This document shows positions 24,259 through 32,472 of a DNA stretch of 64,000 bases, piece by piece. The stretch comes from Bin87 sp964502995. GTDB lineage: Bacteria; Chloroflexota; Dehalococcoidia; Lucifugimonadales; UBA3495. The notes under the pieces are model-generated. The model was not told the DNA's origin. It ran no database searches and saw only the letters and a program-made list of their open reading frames with translations. Position 1 is the stretch's first letter, and each line of letters starts with the position of its first letter. Where the stretch lies: the NCBI GenBank assembly GCA_964502995.1, contig CAZCZB010000002.1:62001-126000 (forward strand), in the 5' to 3' direction. Made by a program: the position numbers and the translations under genes.

Positions 24259-24560
24259 CAGAGCCCCTGCTCCCGCAGTTGCGCCGTTTTTGCATCAATT
24301 TCAGCGCCGGTCAGGATACCCTTTTCAATCAGCAGGATCTCCAGGGCCGCAGTCCATTTTTCGTAGTAGGACAGCGCCTCGTATTGCTCCGGCGGCAGGC
24401 TTTCGATGGCCCGGCGCATCTCGTCGGTGGTGCGGACGCCCTGGGCGCCGAGGACCTGGTGAACCGCATCGACTCTGCGCTCCCAGTCGCTCAGGACGTG
24501 CTCATCCAGGTCAATCGGAGTATCGTCGGGCCAGCCGCCCCTGTCGTGTACTGCGGGCAT
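24258..24560 (-). CDS. Nitrile hydratase beta subunit, N-terminal half as a separate gene
   Basis: A 100-residue helical protein equal to the N-terminal domain of nitrile hydratase beta: it starts with VHDRGGWPDD (canonical IHDxGG) and has LSYYEKWTAALEILLIEKGILT (canonical YYExW..LLVEKG). It corresponds to ScnB of thiocyanate hydrolase. It could also be read as an accessory/activator homologue, but the HDRGG start favours a true beta half. The ATG at 24560 has GGAG nine bases upstream; an ATG at 24575 would overlap the deacetylase stop. It is translationally coupled to the C-half gene. Confidence 0.85.
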   Translation of the reverse strand: MPAVHDRGGWPDDTPIDLDEHVLSDWERRVDAVHQVLGAQGVRTTDEMRRAIESLPPEQYEALSYYEKWTAALEILLIEKGILTGAEIDAKTAQLREQGL

Positions 24561-24564
24561 GCGT

Positions 24565-25383
24565 TCACGCTCCATTACGCCACATTTCGGCCAGGTCCAC
24601 GGCACGCATGAATTGCACGCCGGGGAAAGTCTTGATGTATTCGATGAGCCGCTCCAGCATCAGCAGGCGGCCGGGCCGGCCGATGTACTGCGGGTGCATG
24701 GTCAGATTGAAGCAACGGCCGTACCGGTAGATTCCACGAAACTCCTCGGCCCAACTCACAAAAACCTCGTCCGGGTTGCGCATGGGCCCGAGACGGTTGG
24801 CCGATGGCGCGTAGGCAAAATGCGGGGCGTCGTCCAGCAACCAGTGAATGGGCAGTTCCACCATCTGACGGGGCGGGTCGCCGCCCTCAACAAAATACGG
24901 GGCGTCGTCGCCCATCAGGCTGCTATCGTACTGGAAGTTGTGCTTGGCCAGCAGGTCCAGCGAAACCGCGCTGAGTTCCCAACTCGGCGAACGGTAGCCC
25001 ACCGGAGCCTCCCCGGTCAGATCACCCAATATCGCGATGCCCCTGGTCAGGACTTCCTCCTCCTCATCGGGGGTCATGGTTGCCGGGGGCTCGTGGAGAT
25101 AGCCGTGGTGGGCGACTTCATGACCGCGCCCGGCAATTTCGCGGACCAGATCGGTGTGGGTTTCGGCCACCTGCCCGGGGATGTAGAAACTGGACTTGAT
25201 CCCCTGGGCGTCCAGCATATCGAGAATGCGCGGCGTGGCCACGCTGGGCCCGTATTCAGCCATCGACAGCAGGCTGGGGTAGTTTGCGAAATCCGCGTTT
25301 CTGCGCAACCACGAGGACACGCCGTCCACGTCGAAGGTGATCAAAGCAACACACTGGATGTCGTCGGGCCAGATTCCGGCCAT
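24565..25383 (-). CDS. Polysaccharide deacetylase (NodB-like) family protein
   Basis: A 272-residue NodB-homology protein of the PuuE/PgdA-like subgroup. VALITFDVDGVSSWL carries the catalytic Asp pair, GHEVAHHGYLHEPPATM holds the zinc His residues, and VGYRSPSWELS is the third motif; the last His is in NLTMHPQYIGRPGR. There is no signal peptide, so it acts inside the cell, and by subgroup an amide or cyclic imide such as allantoin-like rings is a likelier substrate than peptidoglycan. It ends five bases before the start of the nitrile hydratase N-half and begins 33 bases after serS. Confidence 0.88.
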   Translation of the reverse strand: MAGIWPDDIQCVALITFDVDGVSSWLRRNADFANYPSLLSMAEYGPSVATPRILDMLDAQGIKSSFYIPGQVAETHTDLVREIAGRGHEVAHHGYLHEPPATMTPDEEEEVLTRGIAILGDLTGEAPVGYRSPSWELSAVSLDLLAKHNFQYDSSLMGDDAPYFVEGGDPPRQMVELPIHWLLDDAPHFAYAPSANRLGPMRNPDEVFVSWAEEFRGIYRYGRCFNLTMHPQYIGRPGRLLMLERLIEYIKTFPGVQFMRAVDLAEMWRNGA

Positions 25384-25416
25384 TGGGTAACCTCGTCGAG
25401 ATCAGTTGGGATCGGG

Positions 25417-26703
25417 TCAGGCGGCTTGGGCCGGAATTGATTCGAACCCCGTGTAGGGACGAAGAACTTGGGGAATGACCACCGAACCGTCGGGTTGCTG
25501 GTAGTTTTCAAGGATCGCAATGATCACTCTGGGCAACGCCAGCCCCGAACCGTTCAGCGTGTGTACAAATCGGGGACGCTCACCCACACCCGGGCGGTAA
25601 CGGATGTTCGCGCGGCGCGCCTGGAAATCGGTGCAGTTGGAGCAGGACGAAACCTCAAGCCATTCCTCTGATCCTGCCGCCCACACCTCGATGTCATAGG
25701 ACTTGGCCGACGGGAACGAAATGTCCCCCGCGCACAGTTGCAAGATGCGATACGGCAGTTCCAGCCGTTGGCACACTGCCTCGGCATTGGCCAGCAGGGA
25801 CTCCAGTTCGTCGAACGACGTTTCCGGTTCAACGAATTTGTACATCTCCACCTTGTTGAATTGGTGGACGCGCTTGATCCCTCTAGTGTCGCGTCCGGCC
25901 GCCGCCTTTTCACGCCGAAAACACGGAGTCTGCGCGACATAGTAAAGGGGAAGCTGGTCGGCTTCCAGTATTTCGTCGCGGTGCAGGTTGGTTACCGGCA
26001 CCTCGGCCGTGGGGATCAACCACAGGTCGTCTTCCTCGTCGTGGTAAAGGTTGTCCGCGAACAGGGGCAGGTTGCCCGATCCCTCCATGGTTTCGCGGCG
26101 GACAATGATGGGGAGCGCCATTTCCGTATAGCCGTGTTCCCTTCCGTGCAGGTCCAGCATCCACGAGATGATGGCGCGTTCAAGACGGGCGCCGTAACCA
26201 TTGAGCGTGTAGAACCGGCTCCCGGAGAGCTTGACGCCGCGCTGGAAATCGATGATCCCCAACCGTTCCGCGATATCCCAATGGGGCTGCGCCTCAAAAT
26301 CAAACGGTTTGGGGTCCCCCCACGTGCGCAATTCCAGGTTGCACGTTTCGTCCAGCCCCTCCGGCGTGCTGGCGTCGGGCAGGTTGGGCAGGGCCATCAT
26401 GGCGTCGTTGATTTTCGCCTCAAGATCGCGTACTTCGTCTTCCAGCGCGCTGATTCGCTGGCCGACTTCGCGCATCTCCGTGATCACGTCATCGGGAGGA
26501 GCGTTCCCCTGTGATCGGGCCTGGCCGATCTCGCGGGACACCTGGTTGCGCCGGGAGCGCAGTTCGTCGCCCTCGGTGATTGCCACGCGCCGACGCGCGT
26601 CGCACGCGAGGATATCGTCAAGGCAATCATCGTCCTCGGCGCGTCGGACGAGGGCGGCCCGCACCCGGTCGGGTTCGTTACGAATCTGTTCAATTGAAAG
26701 CAT
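25417..26703 (-). CDS. serS: Seryl-tRNA synthetase
   Basis: A 428-residue class II synthetase of normal length. The N-terminal coiled-coil arm covers about 30-105 (RSRRNQVSREIGQARSQ and ALEDEVRDLEAKIN). Motif 2 is TPCFRREKAAAGRDTRGI, with HQFNKVEMYKF, and motif 3 is GSGLALPRVIIAILENYQQ. It charges tRNA-Ser (and tRNA-Sec where present). No clear Shine-Dalgarno precedes the ATG. It lies 12 bases after the upstream Uma2 gene in a long minus-strand directon headed by lysS. Confidence 0.97.
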   Translation of the reverse strand: MLSIEQIRNEPDRVRAALVRRAEDDDCLDDILACDARRRVAITEGDELRSRRNQVSREIGQARSQGNAPPDDVITEMREVGQRISALEDEVRDLEAKINDAMMALPNLPDASTPEGLDETCNLELRTWGDPKPFDFEAQPHWDIAERLGIIDFQRGVKLSGSRFYTLNGYGARLERAIISWMLDLHGREHGYTEMALPIIVRRETMEGSGNLPLFADNLYHDEEDDLWLIPTAEVPVTNLHRDEILEADQLPLYYVAQTPCFRREKAAAGRDTRGIKRVHQFNKVEMYKFVEPETSFDELESLLANAEAVCQRLELPYRILQLCAGDISFPSAKSYDIEVWAAGSEEWLEVSSCSNCTDFQARRANIRYRPGVGERPRFVHTLNGSGLALPRVIIAILENYQQPDGSVVIPQVLRPYTGFESIPAQAA

Positions 26704-26715
26704 AGGCGAATGTTG

Positions 26716-27423
26716 TCACGTCAAATCGAAAATTAGGTGGCGCACCGCGAACGCGAATCCGGGGAGGACGTCCTCACCGCTCAACTCTTCAGGGTTGTCA
26801 AGAAGTTCCGGATCATCCGCGCCGGCACGATAGACGCGAACGGTACGTTCAACAGGATCAATCAGCCACCCCAGCAGGGCGCCGTTGTCCATGTATTCCT
26901 GCATCTTGGCGAGCAACTCTACCAGGTCGGATGGGCGCGATTGCGAAGCGGAACGCACTTCTATTACGAAATCCGGGCAGTAATGGCGGGCTCGGGGAGC
27001 ATCAGGTGGCGACGCTATAACTTTATCCCGCGGGCTCCACGCCGAATCAGGACACCGGATAGCTCCGTTACCCAGCCGGTAGGCGCTGCTGGAACCGGTT
27101 GCGATGCCGGGGCGACCTTGACTGATATTCCACTGACGCAATTCCCCAAACGATTCTCCTTCGTGCTCGTCGGAAGGGGCGTAAGTGGGCGGCATTATTT
27201 CCAGGACTCCGTTGGAAGTGAGTTCCATGTGCCATGGGTGGTCTTCGTTCGCAAGGCAGACTTCCCAAAACCAACCCTCACAAGCATCGGGGCCGGCAGA
27301 GATCACGGCGTCCGGGAGACGGAGCCGGAAAGGAAAGAGTTCGGGCCGTCCGGTCTCGGAAGCCGGCCTTCCGGCCGTTCCCTGTCCTAGGTTCGATCCG
27401 GTTTGTGGAGCAATCGTCGTCAT
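26716..27423 (-). CDS. Uma2 family endonuclease-like protein
   Basis: A 235-residue Uma2 protein. HMELTSNGVLEIMPP, RCPDSAWSPRDKV, YCPDFVIEVRSASQS, KMQEYMDNGALLGWLID and VYRAG follow the Uma2 order, with the PD and ExR/K residues of the PD-(D/E)xK fold. No activity is established for the family. It starts three bases after the lysS stop and ends 12 bases before serS, so it is embedded between two synthetase genes in one transcript. Unlike the Uma2 gene at 6635 it has no duplicated N-terminus. Confidence 0.8.
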   Translation of the reverse strand: MTTIAPQTGSNLGQGTAGRPASETGRPELFPFRLRLPDAVISAGPDACEGWFWEVCLANEDHPWHMELTSNGVLEIMPPTYAPSDEHEGESFGELRQWNISQGRPGIATGSSSAYRLGNGAIRCPDSAWSPRDKVIASPPDAPRARHYCPDFVIEVRSASQSRPSDLVELLAKMQEYMDNGALLGWLIDPVERTVRVYRAGADDPELLDNPEELSGEDVLPGFAFAVRHLIFDLT

Positions 27424-27426
27424 ACG

Positions 27427-29007
27427 CTATGTCGAGCCACTGCCATCCTCGGCAACGTCAACTCGGTCTATCAAGTTACTGCGCATCTGCGGGAATAGTA
27501 GCACATCGCGAATGGTGGACTGGCCGGTCAGGAGCATAACAAGCCGGTCGATACCGATACCCAACCCTCCCGTGGGCGGCATTCCGTATTCCAGGGCCGT
27601 CAGGAAGTCGCTGTCGGTTCGGTCAGCCTCGTCGTCGCCGTACGCGTCGCGCTGGTGTTCCTGGGCAGCGAAGCGTTCCCGCTGGACTTCGGGGTCGTTC
27701 AGCTCGGTATAGGAGTTCGCGATCTCCATGCCGGCCGCGAACGCCTCGAACCGCTCCACGTAACCGGACTTGTCGGGATGGTTCTTGGCCAGCGGCGACA
27801 TGTCCTCGGGGTAGTCCATGAGAAAGGACGGCTGCACCAGGTGCGGTTCAACGTACACCGACAGCATCTTGTCGATGAGTCGCCCGCGCGCCTCTCGCGG
27901 CCCCGGCTGCAGCCCCAAATCCAGCGCGACACCGGTGAGAGATTCCGCGTCAGGGTAGTCCTCAATGTCAACGCCGCTGCGCCGTTGCAATTCCTCGCGC
28001 AGGGAAAGCCTCGGCCACGGCGGCGAAAAGTCGATCACATCGTCCCCCATGGCGATGCTCATGGAACCGTGAACATCCTGCGCCAGCGACGATACCAGCG
28101 ACTCCACCATCTCCATCACGGCGTTGTAATCCGCGTATGCCTCATAGGATTCCAGCAGCGTGAACTCCGGGTTGTGGTCCTGGTCGATGCCCTCGTTGCG
28201 GAACACGCGGCCGATTTCATACACCCGGTCCAGGCCTCCCACGATCAACCGCTTGAGGTACAACTCGGTGGCGATGCGTAGGTATAGCTGCTCGTCCAGC
28301 GCGTTGTGGTGGGTGATGAACGGACGGGCATGGGCGCCGGCGGGGATAGGCACCAGAATGGGGGTGTCCACCTCCACAAATCCCCGGTCGTCGAAGAACC
28401 GGCGAATTCCGCTGATGATCCGGCTGCGCTGGACGAATGTTTCAGCGACCTCCGGGTTGGCAATCAGATCCAGATAACGCTGCCGGTATCGGGTTTCAAT
28501 ATCCCTCAGGCCGTGCCACTTTTCGGGCAGGGGACGCATACCCTTGGCGAGGATGGTGAGCGAACGCGCCTCGATGGTGGGCTGGCCGGTGCGCGTCCGT
28601 ATCATGTTTCCGGTTACGCCCAGAAAGTCCCCGAGGTCCAAATCCTGCAATAATTCGTAGTCGTCCTCCAGGACGTTGCGCCGCAGCATCGCCTGAACCA
28701 CGCCAGATGCGTCCCGAATGTCCAGAAAGGCGGCGCGACCCATCACGCGCATGGACACCACGCGGCCGGCCACGCTGATGTCGCGAACGCTGTCGGGATC
28801 GTCCGAGGCTTCCGCGTCTTCGAATCGGGCCACGGCTTCCGCAGCGGAACAGGTCCGCTCAAAACGCGGCGGGTAGGGATCGATACCGCGTTGCCGGATT
28901 CGTGACAGCTTGGCTCGGCGGCTCTCCAGGTTGGCATCCAGGCTGCCCAGATTTTCCGATGTATCGTTGGCGGCGGCGTCCGGTTGGTCAGGCACGGTGG
29001 TAGTCAA
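27427..29007 (-). CDS. lysS: Lysyl-tRNA synthetase (class II)
   Basis: A 526-residue class II enzyme. The N-terminal OB-fold anticodon-binding domain includes ISVAGRVVSMRVMGRAAFLD. Motif 2 is RVFRNEGIDQDHNPEFTLL and motif 3 is GIGIDRLVMLLTGQSTIRD. The likely start is a TTG at 29007; GGAG overlaps it closely, so the GTG at 28995 is possible. A good promoter lies at 29045-29073. It heads a directon of nine minus-strand genes with gaps under 85 bases that ends at the nitrile hydratase alpha gene. Confidence 0.97.
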   Translation of the reverse strand: MTTTVPDQPDAAANDTSENLGSLDANLESRRAKLSRIRQRGIDPYPPRFERTCSAAEAVARFEDAEASDDPDSVRDISVAGRVVSMRVMGRAAFLDIRDASGVVQAMLRRNVLEDDYELLQDLDLGDFLGVTGNMIRTRTGQPTIEARSLTILAKGMRPLPEKWHGLRDIETRYRQRYLDLIANPEVAETFVQRSRIISGIRRFFDDRGFVEVDTPILVPIPAGAHARPFITHHNALDEQLYLRIATELYLKRLIVGGLDRVYEIGRVFRNEGIDQDHNPEFTLLESYEAYADYNAVMEMVESLVSSLAQDVHGSMSIAMGDDVIDFSPPWPRLSLREELQRRSGVDIEDYPDAESLTGVALDLGLQPGPREARGRLIDKMLSVYVEPHLVQPSFLMDYPEDMSPLAKNHPDKSGYVERFEAFAAGMEIANSYTELNDPEVQRERFAAQEHQRDAYGDDEADRTDSDFLTALEYGMPPTGGLGIGIDRLVMLLTGQSTIRDVLLFPQMRSNLIDRVDVAEDGSGST

Positions 29008-29044
29008 TCTCCGGCGCGGGTTCCATCTGCGTATAACGGCATTA

Positions 29045-29073
29045 ATCCTACGTTCATGATATTGGAATGTAAA
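29045..29073 (-). promoter_or_regulatory. Sigma70-type promoter of lysS
   Basis: On the minus strand TTTACA (29073-29068), a 17-base spacer and TAGGAT (29050-29045). Transcription would start near 29038, giving a leader of about 30 bases. Confidence 0.6.
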
Positions 29074-29128
29074 GAAAAATACCCGAATGATGTCGGCGGG
29101 TGCATGGTTAGTCGGAATACAGGTTGAC

Positions 29129-29134
29129 TATAAT
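29129..29134 (+). promoter_or_regulatory. Consensus -10 box upstream of the YIP1 gene
   Basis: TATAAT at 29129-29134, 62 bases before the start codon; no convincing -35 at standard spacing. It is divergent from the lysS promoter. Confidence 0.4.
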
Positions 29135-29196
29135 GGCCGAACATAGCAAGGGGCGCTATTGCGTCGAAGACACCAGGAGCCGATGAGGGTTTCGAT

Positions 29197-29793
29197 ATGA
29201 TTCAAAGGATGATTGGCGCGGCGTTATTCAACGCCCAAACCTATGAAGAGATAGAAGCCGACCAGGGCGCCCTTGGCCAGGCCATCGGCGTTGTGCTGCT
29301 GGTCACCCTGTGCGGCGTGGTGGGCGGCATAATCGGAGGATTGTTGCAGGGATCCGCCGGCCTGGGTATTGTCCTGGGAATAATCGGCGGGTTGGTTTTC
29401 GGAATAATCCGTTGGGCGCTGTGGGTTACGGTCATGTTCGTTGTGGGCGGGAAAATGCTGCGCACCAGTGATACCCAAACCAGTTGGGCGGAATTGGGAC
29501 GTGTGATGGGATTCGCCTACACGCCAGGCGTGCTGTCACTGCTGTCGTTCATTCCTGCCATCGGTACCCTTTTCCCGGTAATCGGTTTCTTCTGGACGTT
29601 GGCAGCGGTAACCGTGGCGGTCAGGCAGGCTTTGGATTTCGAGTCCACCGGCCGCGCGATCGCGGTGGTTTTGCTTTCCGCCGTAGTTGGCTTCATACCC
29701 TGGATAATCGTCGTCGCCATACAGGTCGCTGTGCTGGGCGGCGGTGAACCGGAAGCCTCCGGTTCGTTGATGGCAGTTTGGAATCTGATCTGA
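29197..29793 (+). CDS. YIP1 family integral membrane protein
   Basis: A 198-residue protein with five hydrophobic segments rich in Gly, Ile and Val (VLLVTLCGVVGGIIGGLL, IRWALWVTVMFVVGG, YTPGVLSLLSFIPAIG and others). The order LGRVMGFAYTPGVLS is typical of YIP1-domain proteins (PF04893) of bacteria, whose function is unknown. The N-terminus (MIQRMIGAALFNAQTYEEIE) is cytoplasmic and helical. The cyclo-ligase-like gene follows seven bases after the stop, so the two are in one transcript. Confidence 0.8.
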   Translation: MIQRMIGAALFNAQTYEEIEADQGALGQAIGVVLLVTLCGVVGGIIGGLLQGSAGLGIVLGIIGGLVFGIIRWALWVTVMFVVGGKMLRTSDTQTSWAELGRVMGFAYTPGVLSLLSFIPAIGTLFPVIGFFWTLAAVTVAVRQALDFESTGRAIAVVLLSAVVGFIPWIIVVAIQVAVLGGGEPEASGSLMAVWNLI

Positions 29794-29800
29794 TTTCGTC

Positions 29801-30529
29801 ATGCGCGACAAGTGGGCCATACGCGAGGAGGTTTGGACGGCGCTGGAAACCGCCCGCGTCGTGCGCGGCAGGACGGTGCACGACAAGATCCCCAATTTCA
29901 TCGGCAATGATTCAGCGGCTGCCCATGCCACCGAACTGCCCGAATGGGATCGCGCCCGCGCCGTCAAGAGCAACCCGGACCAGGCCCAGCGTCCTCTGCG
30001 CCAACTGGCCCTCGAACACGGCAAACTTCTCTACATGGCGGTGCCCCGCCTGAAGGACGAGCGGGTTTTCATTGAACTCGACCCCGCTCGCCCTGAGGTG
30101 GAGCCCAGGAAGTCATCCACCATTTCCGGCGCGTTCAGGGTGGGACGGCCGGTTTATGTCGATGAGATGCAGAAGGTTGACCTGGTGCTTTCGGGTTCGG
30201 TGGCCGTCAACCGTCTCGGAGTGCGCATCGGCAAGGGCGGCGGATTCGCCGACCTTGAATATGGACTGGCCGCGGCCGCCGGCATCCTCACGCCCGACAC
30301 CCCGGTGATCAGCACCGTTCATCCCATGCAGGTTCTGGACGAGGAATTGCCCTGGACCCAGCACGACGTACCGCTGGACATCGTGATTACCGAGGACGAG
30401 ATCATCCGCTGCCACCAGGGTGGGGGCGATTTGCCCCGGCCGACCGGCATCTACTGGGAGGACCTGGACGAGCGCAAGATCAGATCCATCCCGCTGCTGG
30501 TCAAATTGCGGGCGGCTGCCAACGATTGA
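29801..30529 (+). CDS. 5-formyltetrahydrofolate cyclo-ligase family protein (MTHFSD-like)
   Basis: A 242-residue protein related to 5-formyl-THF cyclo-ligase. KWAIREEVWTALETARVVRG and KIPNFIGNDSAAAH are followed by KSNPDQAQRPLRQLALEHGK, LLYMAVPRLKDE and the C-terminal GKGGGFADLEYGLAAAAGI, which is the nucleotide-binding GxGxGxxD region. The subgroup is the one that includes methenyl-THF synthetase domain proteins, so the exact folate reaction is unproven. It lacks a clear Shine-Dalgarno and is probably translated by coupling to the YIP1 gene just upstream. Confidence 0.85.
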   Translation: MRDKWAIREEVWTALETARVVRGRTVHDKIPNFIGNDSAAAHATELPEWDRARAVKSNPDQAQRPLRQLALEHGKLLYMAVPRLKDERVFIELDPARPEVEPRKSSTISGAFRVGRPVYVDEMQKVDLVLSGSVAVNRLGVRIGKGGGFADLEYGLAAAAGILTPDTPVISTVHPMQVLDEELPWTQHDVPLDIVITEDEIIRCHQGGGDLPRPTGIYWEDLDERKIRSIPLLVKLRAAAND

Positions 30530-30596
30530 CCGGGAACCGCCAACTGGGAACCGCAACCCGGGGACTCGGAACGTCTCATCCTGCCAGTCGCCGTTG

Positions 30597-30602
30597 TATA
30601 AT
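30597..30602 (+). promoter_or_regulatory. Consensus -10 box upstream of the PHYHY-motif gene
   Basis: TATAAT at 30597-30602, 68 bases before the start; no good -35 is visible. Confidence 0.35.
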
Positions 30603-30669
30603 CGGCGCAGTCATAATACCGTCGCGTCGTGTTGATTGACGCCGGAATCATGCAGGGAGGTATGTAGAA

Positions 30670-31113
30670 ATGACGCAACCCGTAATGCACGCTCAAATGG
30701 GAGGAGCCACCGGGGGTGAGGAGGAACTGATTCCCGCCGGCGCCGTGACTTTTGGCCTCGTTTACCGCACGGACGTGGGCGCGATGAGCGATGAAGGCAT
30801 CTGTATCCACGTGTACGGCAACGACATCGAGGGGGACGACAAGGAACTCCTCAGGTTCGACTGCTTCCGAATCGGGCCCCACTATCACTACCGCAACAAG
30901 ACCATCAACAAGAACGACCGGCTGGAGCTTGACTTCACGGCCGAGGGCGACCCGTTGGCCTGGACTTTGGACAAAATCCAGAACCGGCTTCCCATCATGC
31001 TGCTCCGCTGCGAAGCGGATTCCACCGCGCGCGCCGTTGACCAACGGGACGTGGACGCGGCCCTGCCTCACATCGTTGCGTGGGCCGAAACCAAGACCCA
31101 CAATCGGGGTTAG
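30670..31113 (+). CDS. Hypothetical protein with conserved FDCF...PHYHY motif
   Basis: A 147-residue protein with no signal or membrane segment. The core reads CIHVYGNDIEGDDKELLRFDCFRIGPHYHYRN in short blocks: IHVYG, then LLRFDCF, then PHYHY. I recall this block as common in Chloroflexota hypothetical proteins but cannot attach a function. The His-x-His cluster and adjacent Cys could bind metal. The C-terminal part is helical (AWTLDKIQNRLPIMLL). GGGAGG lies upstream of the ATG. A TATAAT at 30597-30602 may be its -10. Confidence 0.65.
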   Translation: MTQPVMHAQMGGATGGEEELIPAGAVTFGLVYRTDVGAMSDEGICIHVYGNDIEGDDKELLRFDCFRIGPHYHYRNKTINKNDRLELDFTAEGDPLAWTLDKIQNRLPIMLLRCEADSTARAVDQRDVDAALPHIVAWAETKTHNRG

Positions 31114-31145
31114 GTCCGCGCGACGCGGAATCTACCGAGATAACG

Positions 31146-31179
31146 AAACGGGTTCGGCTTCCCGGCGCCGAACCCGTTT
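31146..31179. terminator. Thirteen-base hairpin between convergent genes
   Basis: AAACGGGTTCGGC (31146-31158) and GCCGAACCCGTTT (31167-31179) pair perfectly over an eight-base loop. It lies 33 bases after one stop codon and 41 after the other, and each side ends in a short T or A run. It is likely to terminate in both directions. Its sequence differs from the GGGGCG palindrome family. Confidence 0.7.
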
Positions 31180-31219
31180 GCTAAGCCAGGCGCGCGGAAT
31201 CCGCACCGAGCCACGGGAA

Positions 31220-32464
31220 TCACAACAACCCGGCCCAACTGAAAACCCAGCCCAACGCTCCGGCGCCGACAATCACCAGCGGCGCCGGAGCCCGGAAAAA
31301 CATCACCGACCCGAACGCCAACAGTGCAATCACCGCGCCCGCCGCGCTGGGATCAGACCGCTCCCACAGCAGGAATACCACGCCCACCACCAGGCCGATT
31401 GCCGTGGCATTGACGCCCGTCAGGGCTATCCTCACCCACGGATAGCGCCGCACCTTCTCCCAGAAGGGCAGCACGCCGAAGATTATCAGCAGCCCCGGCA
31501 GGAAGAGTCCCACAAAGGCCAGCAAAAGCCCGGGGACACCGCCGGCAATGGCTCCAAGATAAACGCTGAAGCTGAACAGCGGGCCGGGCAGCGCCAGCAT
31601 CAAGGCCAACCCGTCCAGGAACTCCTGCTGCGTCACCCACCCTGGTTCGACCACTTCGGCGCTGAGCATGGGCAACACCACCTGGCCACCGCCAAAAATC
31701 AGCGACCCGGTGCGGTAAAAGGACTCCAGGATTTGCAGCCACGGCCAGTCCAGCGCCAGGCGGGCCAGGATCAGCGCGGCCAGCAGTCCGAAGAACAGCA
31801 GCAGCAGCAGGGTGCCGGCAACCCGCGAGATTCCCAGGTTGTCCAGGGGAACACTTCCCGTCCGGTTGGTCTCATCGAATCGTTGGCGTCGCAGGGCCAC
31901 CGCTGTAACCATCCCTCCCAGGGCGAGCACGGCCGGAAAGGCCCAGGGCTGGCGCACCAATATGGTCACCACAGCCCCCAGGAGCATCAGGCCCATGGTC
32001 AGGCGCGTGTTGACCACTGCGATGCCGAGCCTCCAGGCTGCCACCGCAACCAAGGCCACCGTGGCCGGCTGCACCCCGTCCAGCCATTGCGGGCGTCCTC
32101 CATCGTCCAAAAATGTCGCCACGCCCAGTCCGGCCAACGCCATAATCGTCGCCGCCGGATACAGGAAGAGAAGAAAGGCCAGCAGGCCGCCCAGCGGCCC
32201 GGCCCTTGCAGTGCCGACGGCCACCACCATCTGGGTTGAGGTGGGACCGGGCAGTCCCTGCCCCAAACCCAGGAGTTCCACAAAACGCTGCTCGTCGAGC
32301 CAACCGCGTCTGGCCACGAATCGCTCTTGCAGCAGCGCGATGTGGGCCTGTGGTCCACCGAAGGCGATCCACCCCAGCGGCAAGAATGCCCACGCCACCT
32401 CAGCCAGCCTGCGTGGCAGTGAGGGCGTGGATTCAACGTCGGGCCGGTTGGTCGGTTCGTCCAT
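31220..32464 (-). CDS. chrA: Chromate transporter ChrA-like (CHR family, two-domain)
   Basis: A 414-residue membrane protein with the two homologous halves of long-chain CHR transporters. Half one has GWIAFGGPQAHIALLQERFVA and GLGQGLPGPTSTQMVV; half two has GSLIFGGGQVVLPMLSAEVV and LMLALPGPLFSFSVYLG. Characterised ChrA proteins expel chromate, and sulfate competes; other oxyanions are possible. The ATG at 32464 lies eight bases after the stop of the TauE/SafE gene and lacks its own Shine-Dalgarno, so the two are coupled. Confidence 0.88.
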   Translation of the reverse strand: MDEPTNRPDVESTPSLPRRLAEVAWAFLPLGWIAFGGPQAHIALLQERFVARRGWLDEQRFVELLGLGQGLPGPTSTQMVVAVGTARAGPLGGLLAFLLFLYPAATIMALAGLGVATFLDDGGRPQWLDGVQPATVALVAVAAWRLGIAVVNTRLTMGLMLLGAVVTILVRQPWAFPAVLALGGMVTAVALRRQRFDETNRTGSVPLDNLGISRVAGTLLLLLFFGLLAALILARLALDWPWLQILESFYRTGSLIFGGGQVVLPMLSAEVVEPGWVTQQEFLDGLALMLALPGPLFSFSVYLGAIAGGVPGLLLAFVGLFLPGLLIIFGVLPFWEKVRRYPWVRIALTGVNATAIGLVVGVVFLLWERSDPSAAGAVIALLAFGSVMFFRAPAPLVIVGAGALGWVFSWAGLL

Positions 32465-32472
32465 GTTGCGCG

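Noticed and set aside
23959..24560. Frameshifted single nitrile hydratase beta gene
   Set aside because: The two halves are separated by a clean TGATG stop/start, each has its own complete domain with natural N-terminus, and the linker present in fused beta chains is missing. This fits a genuine split rather than a sequencing frameshift.
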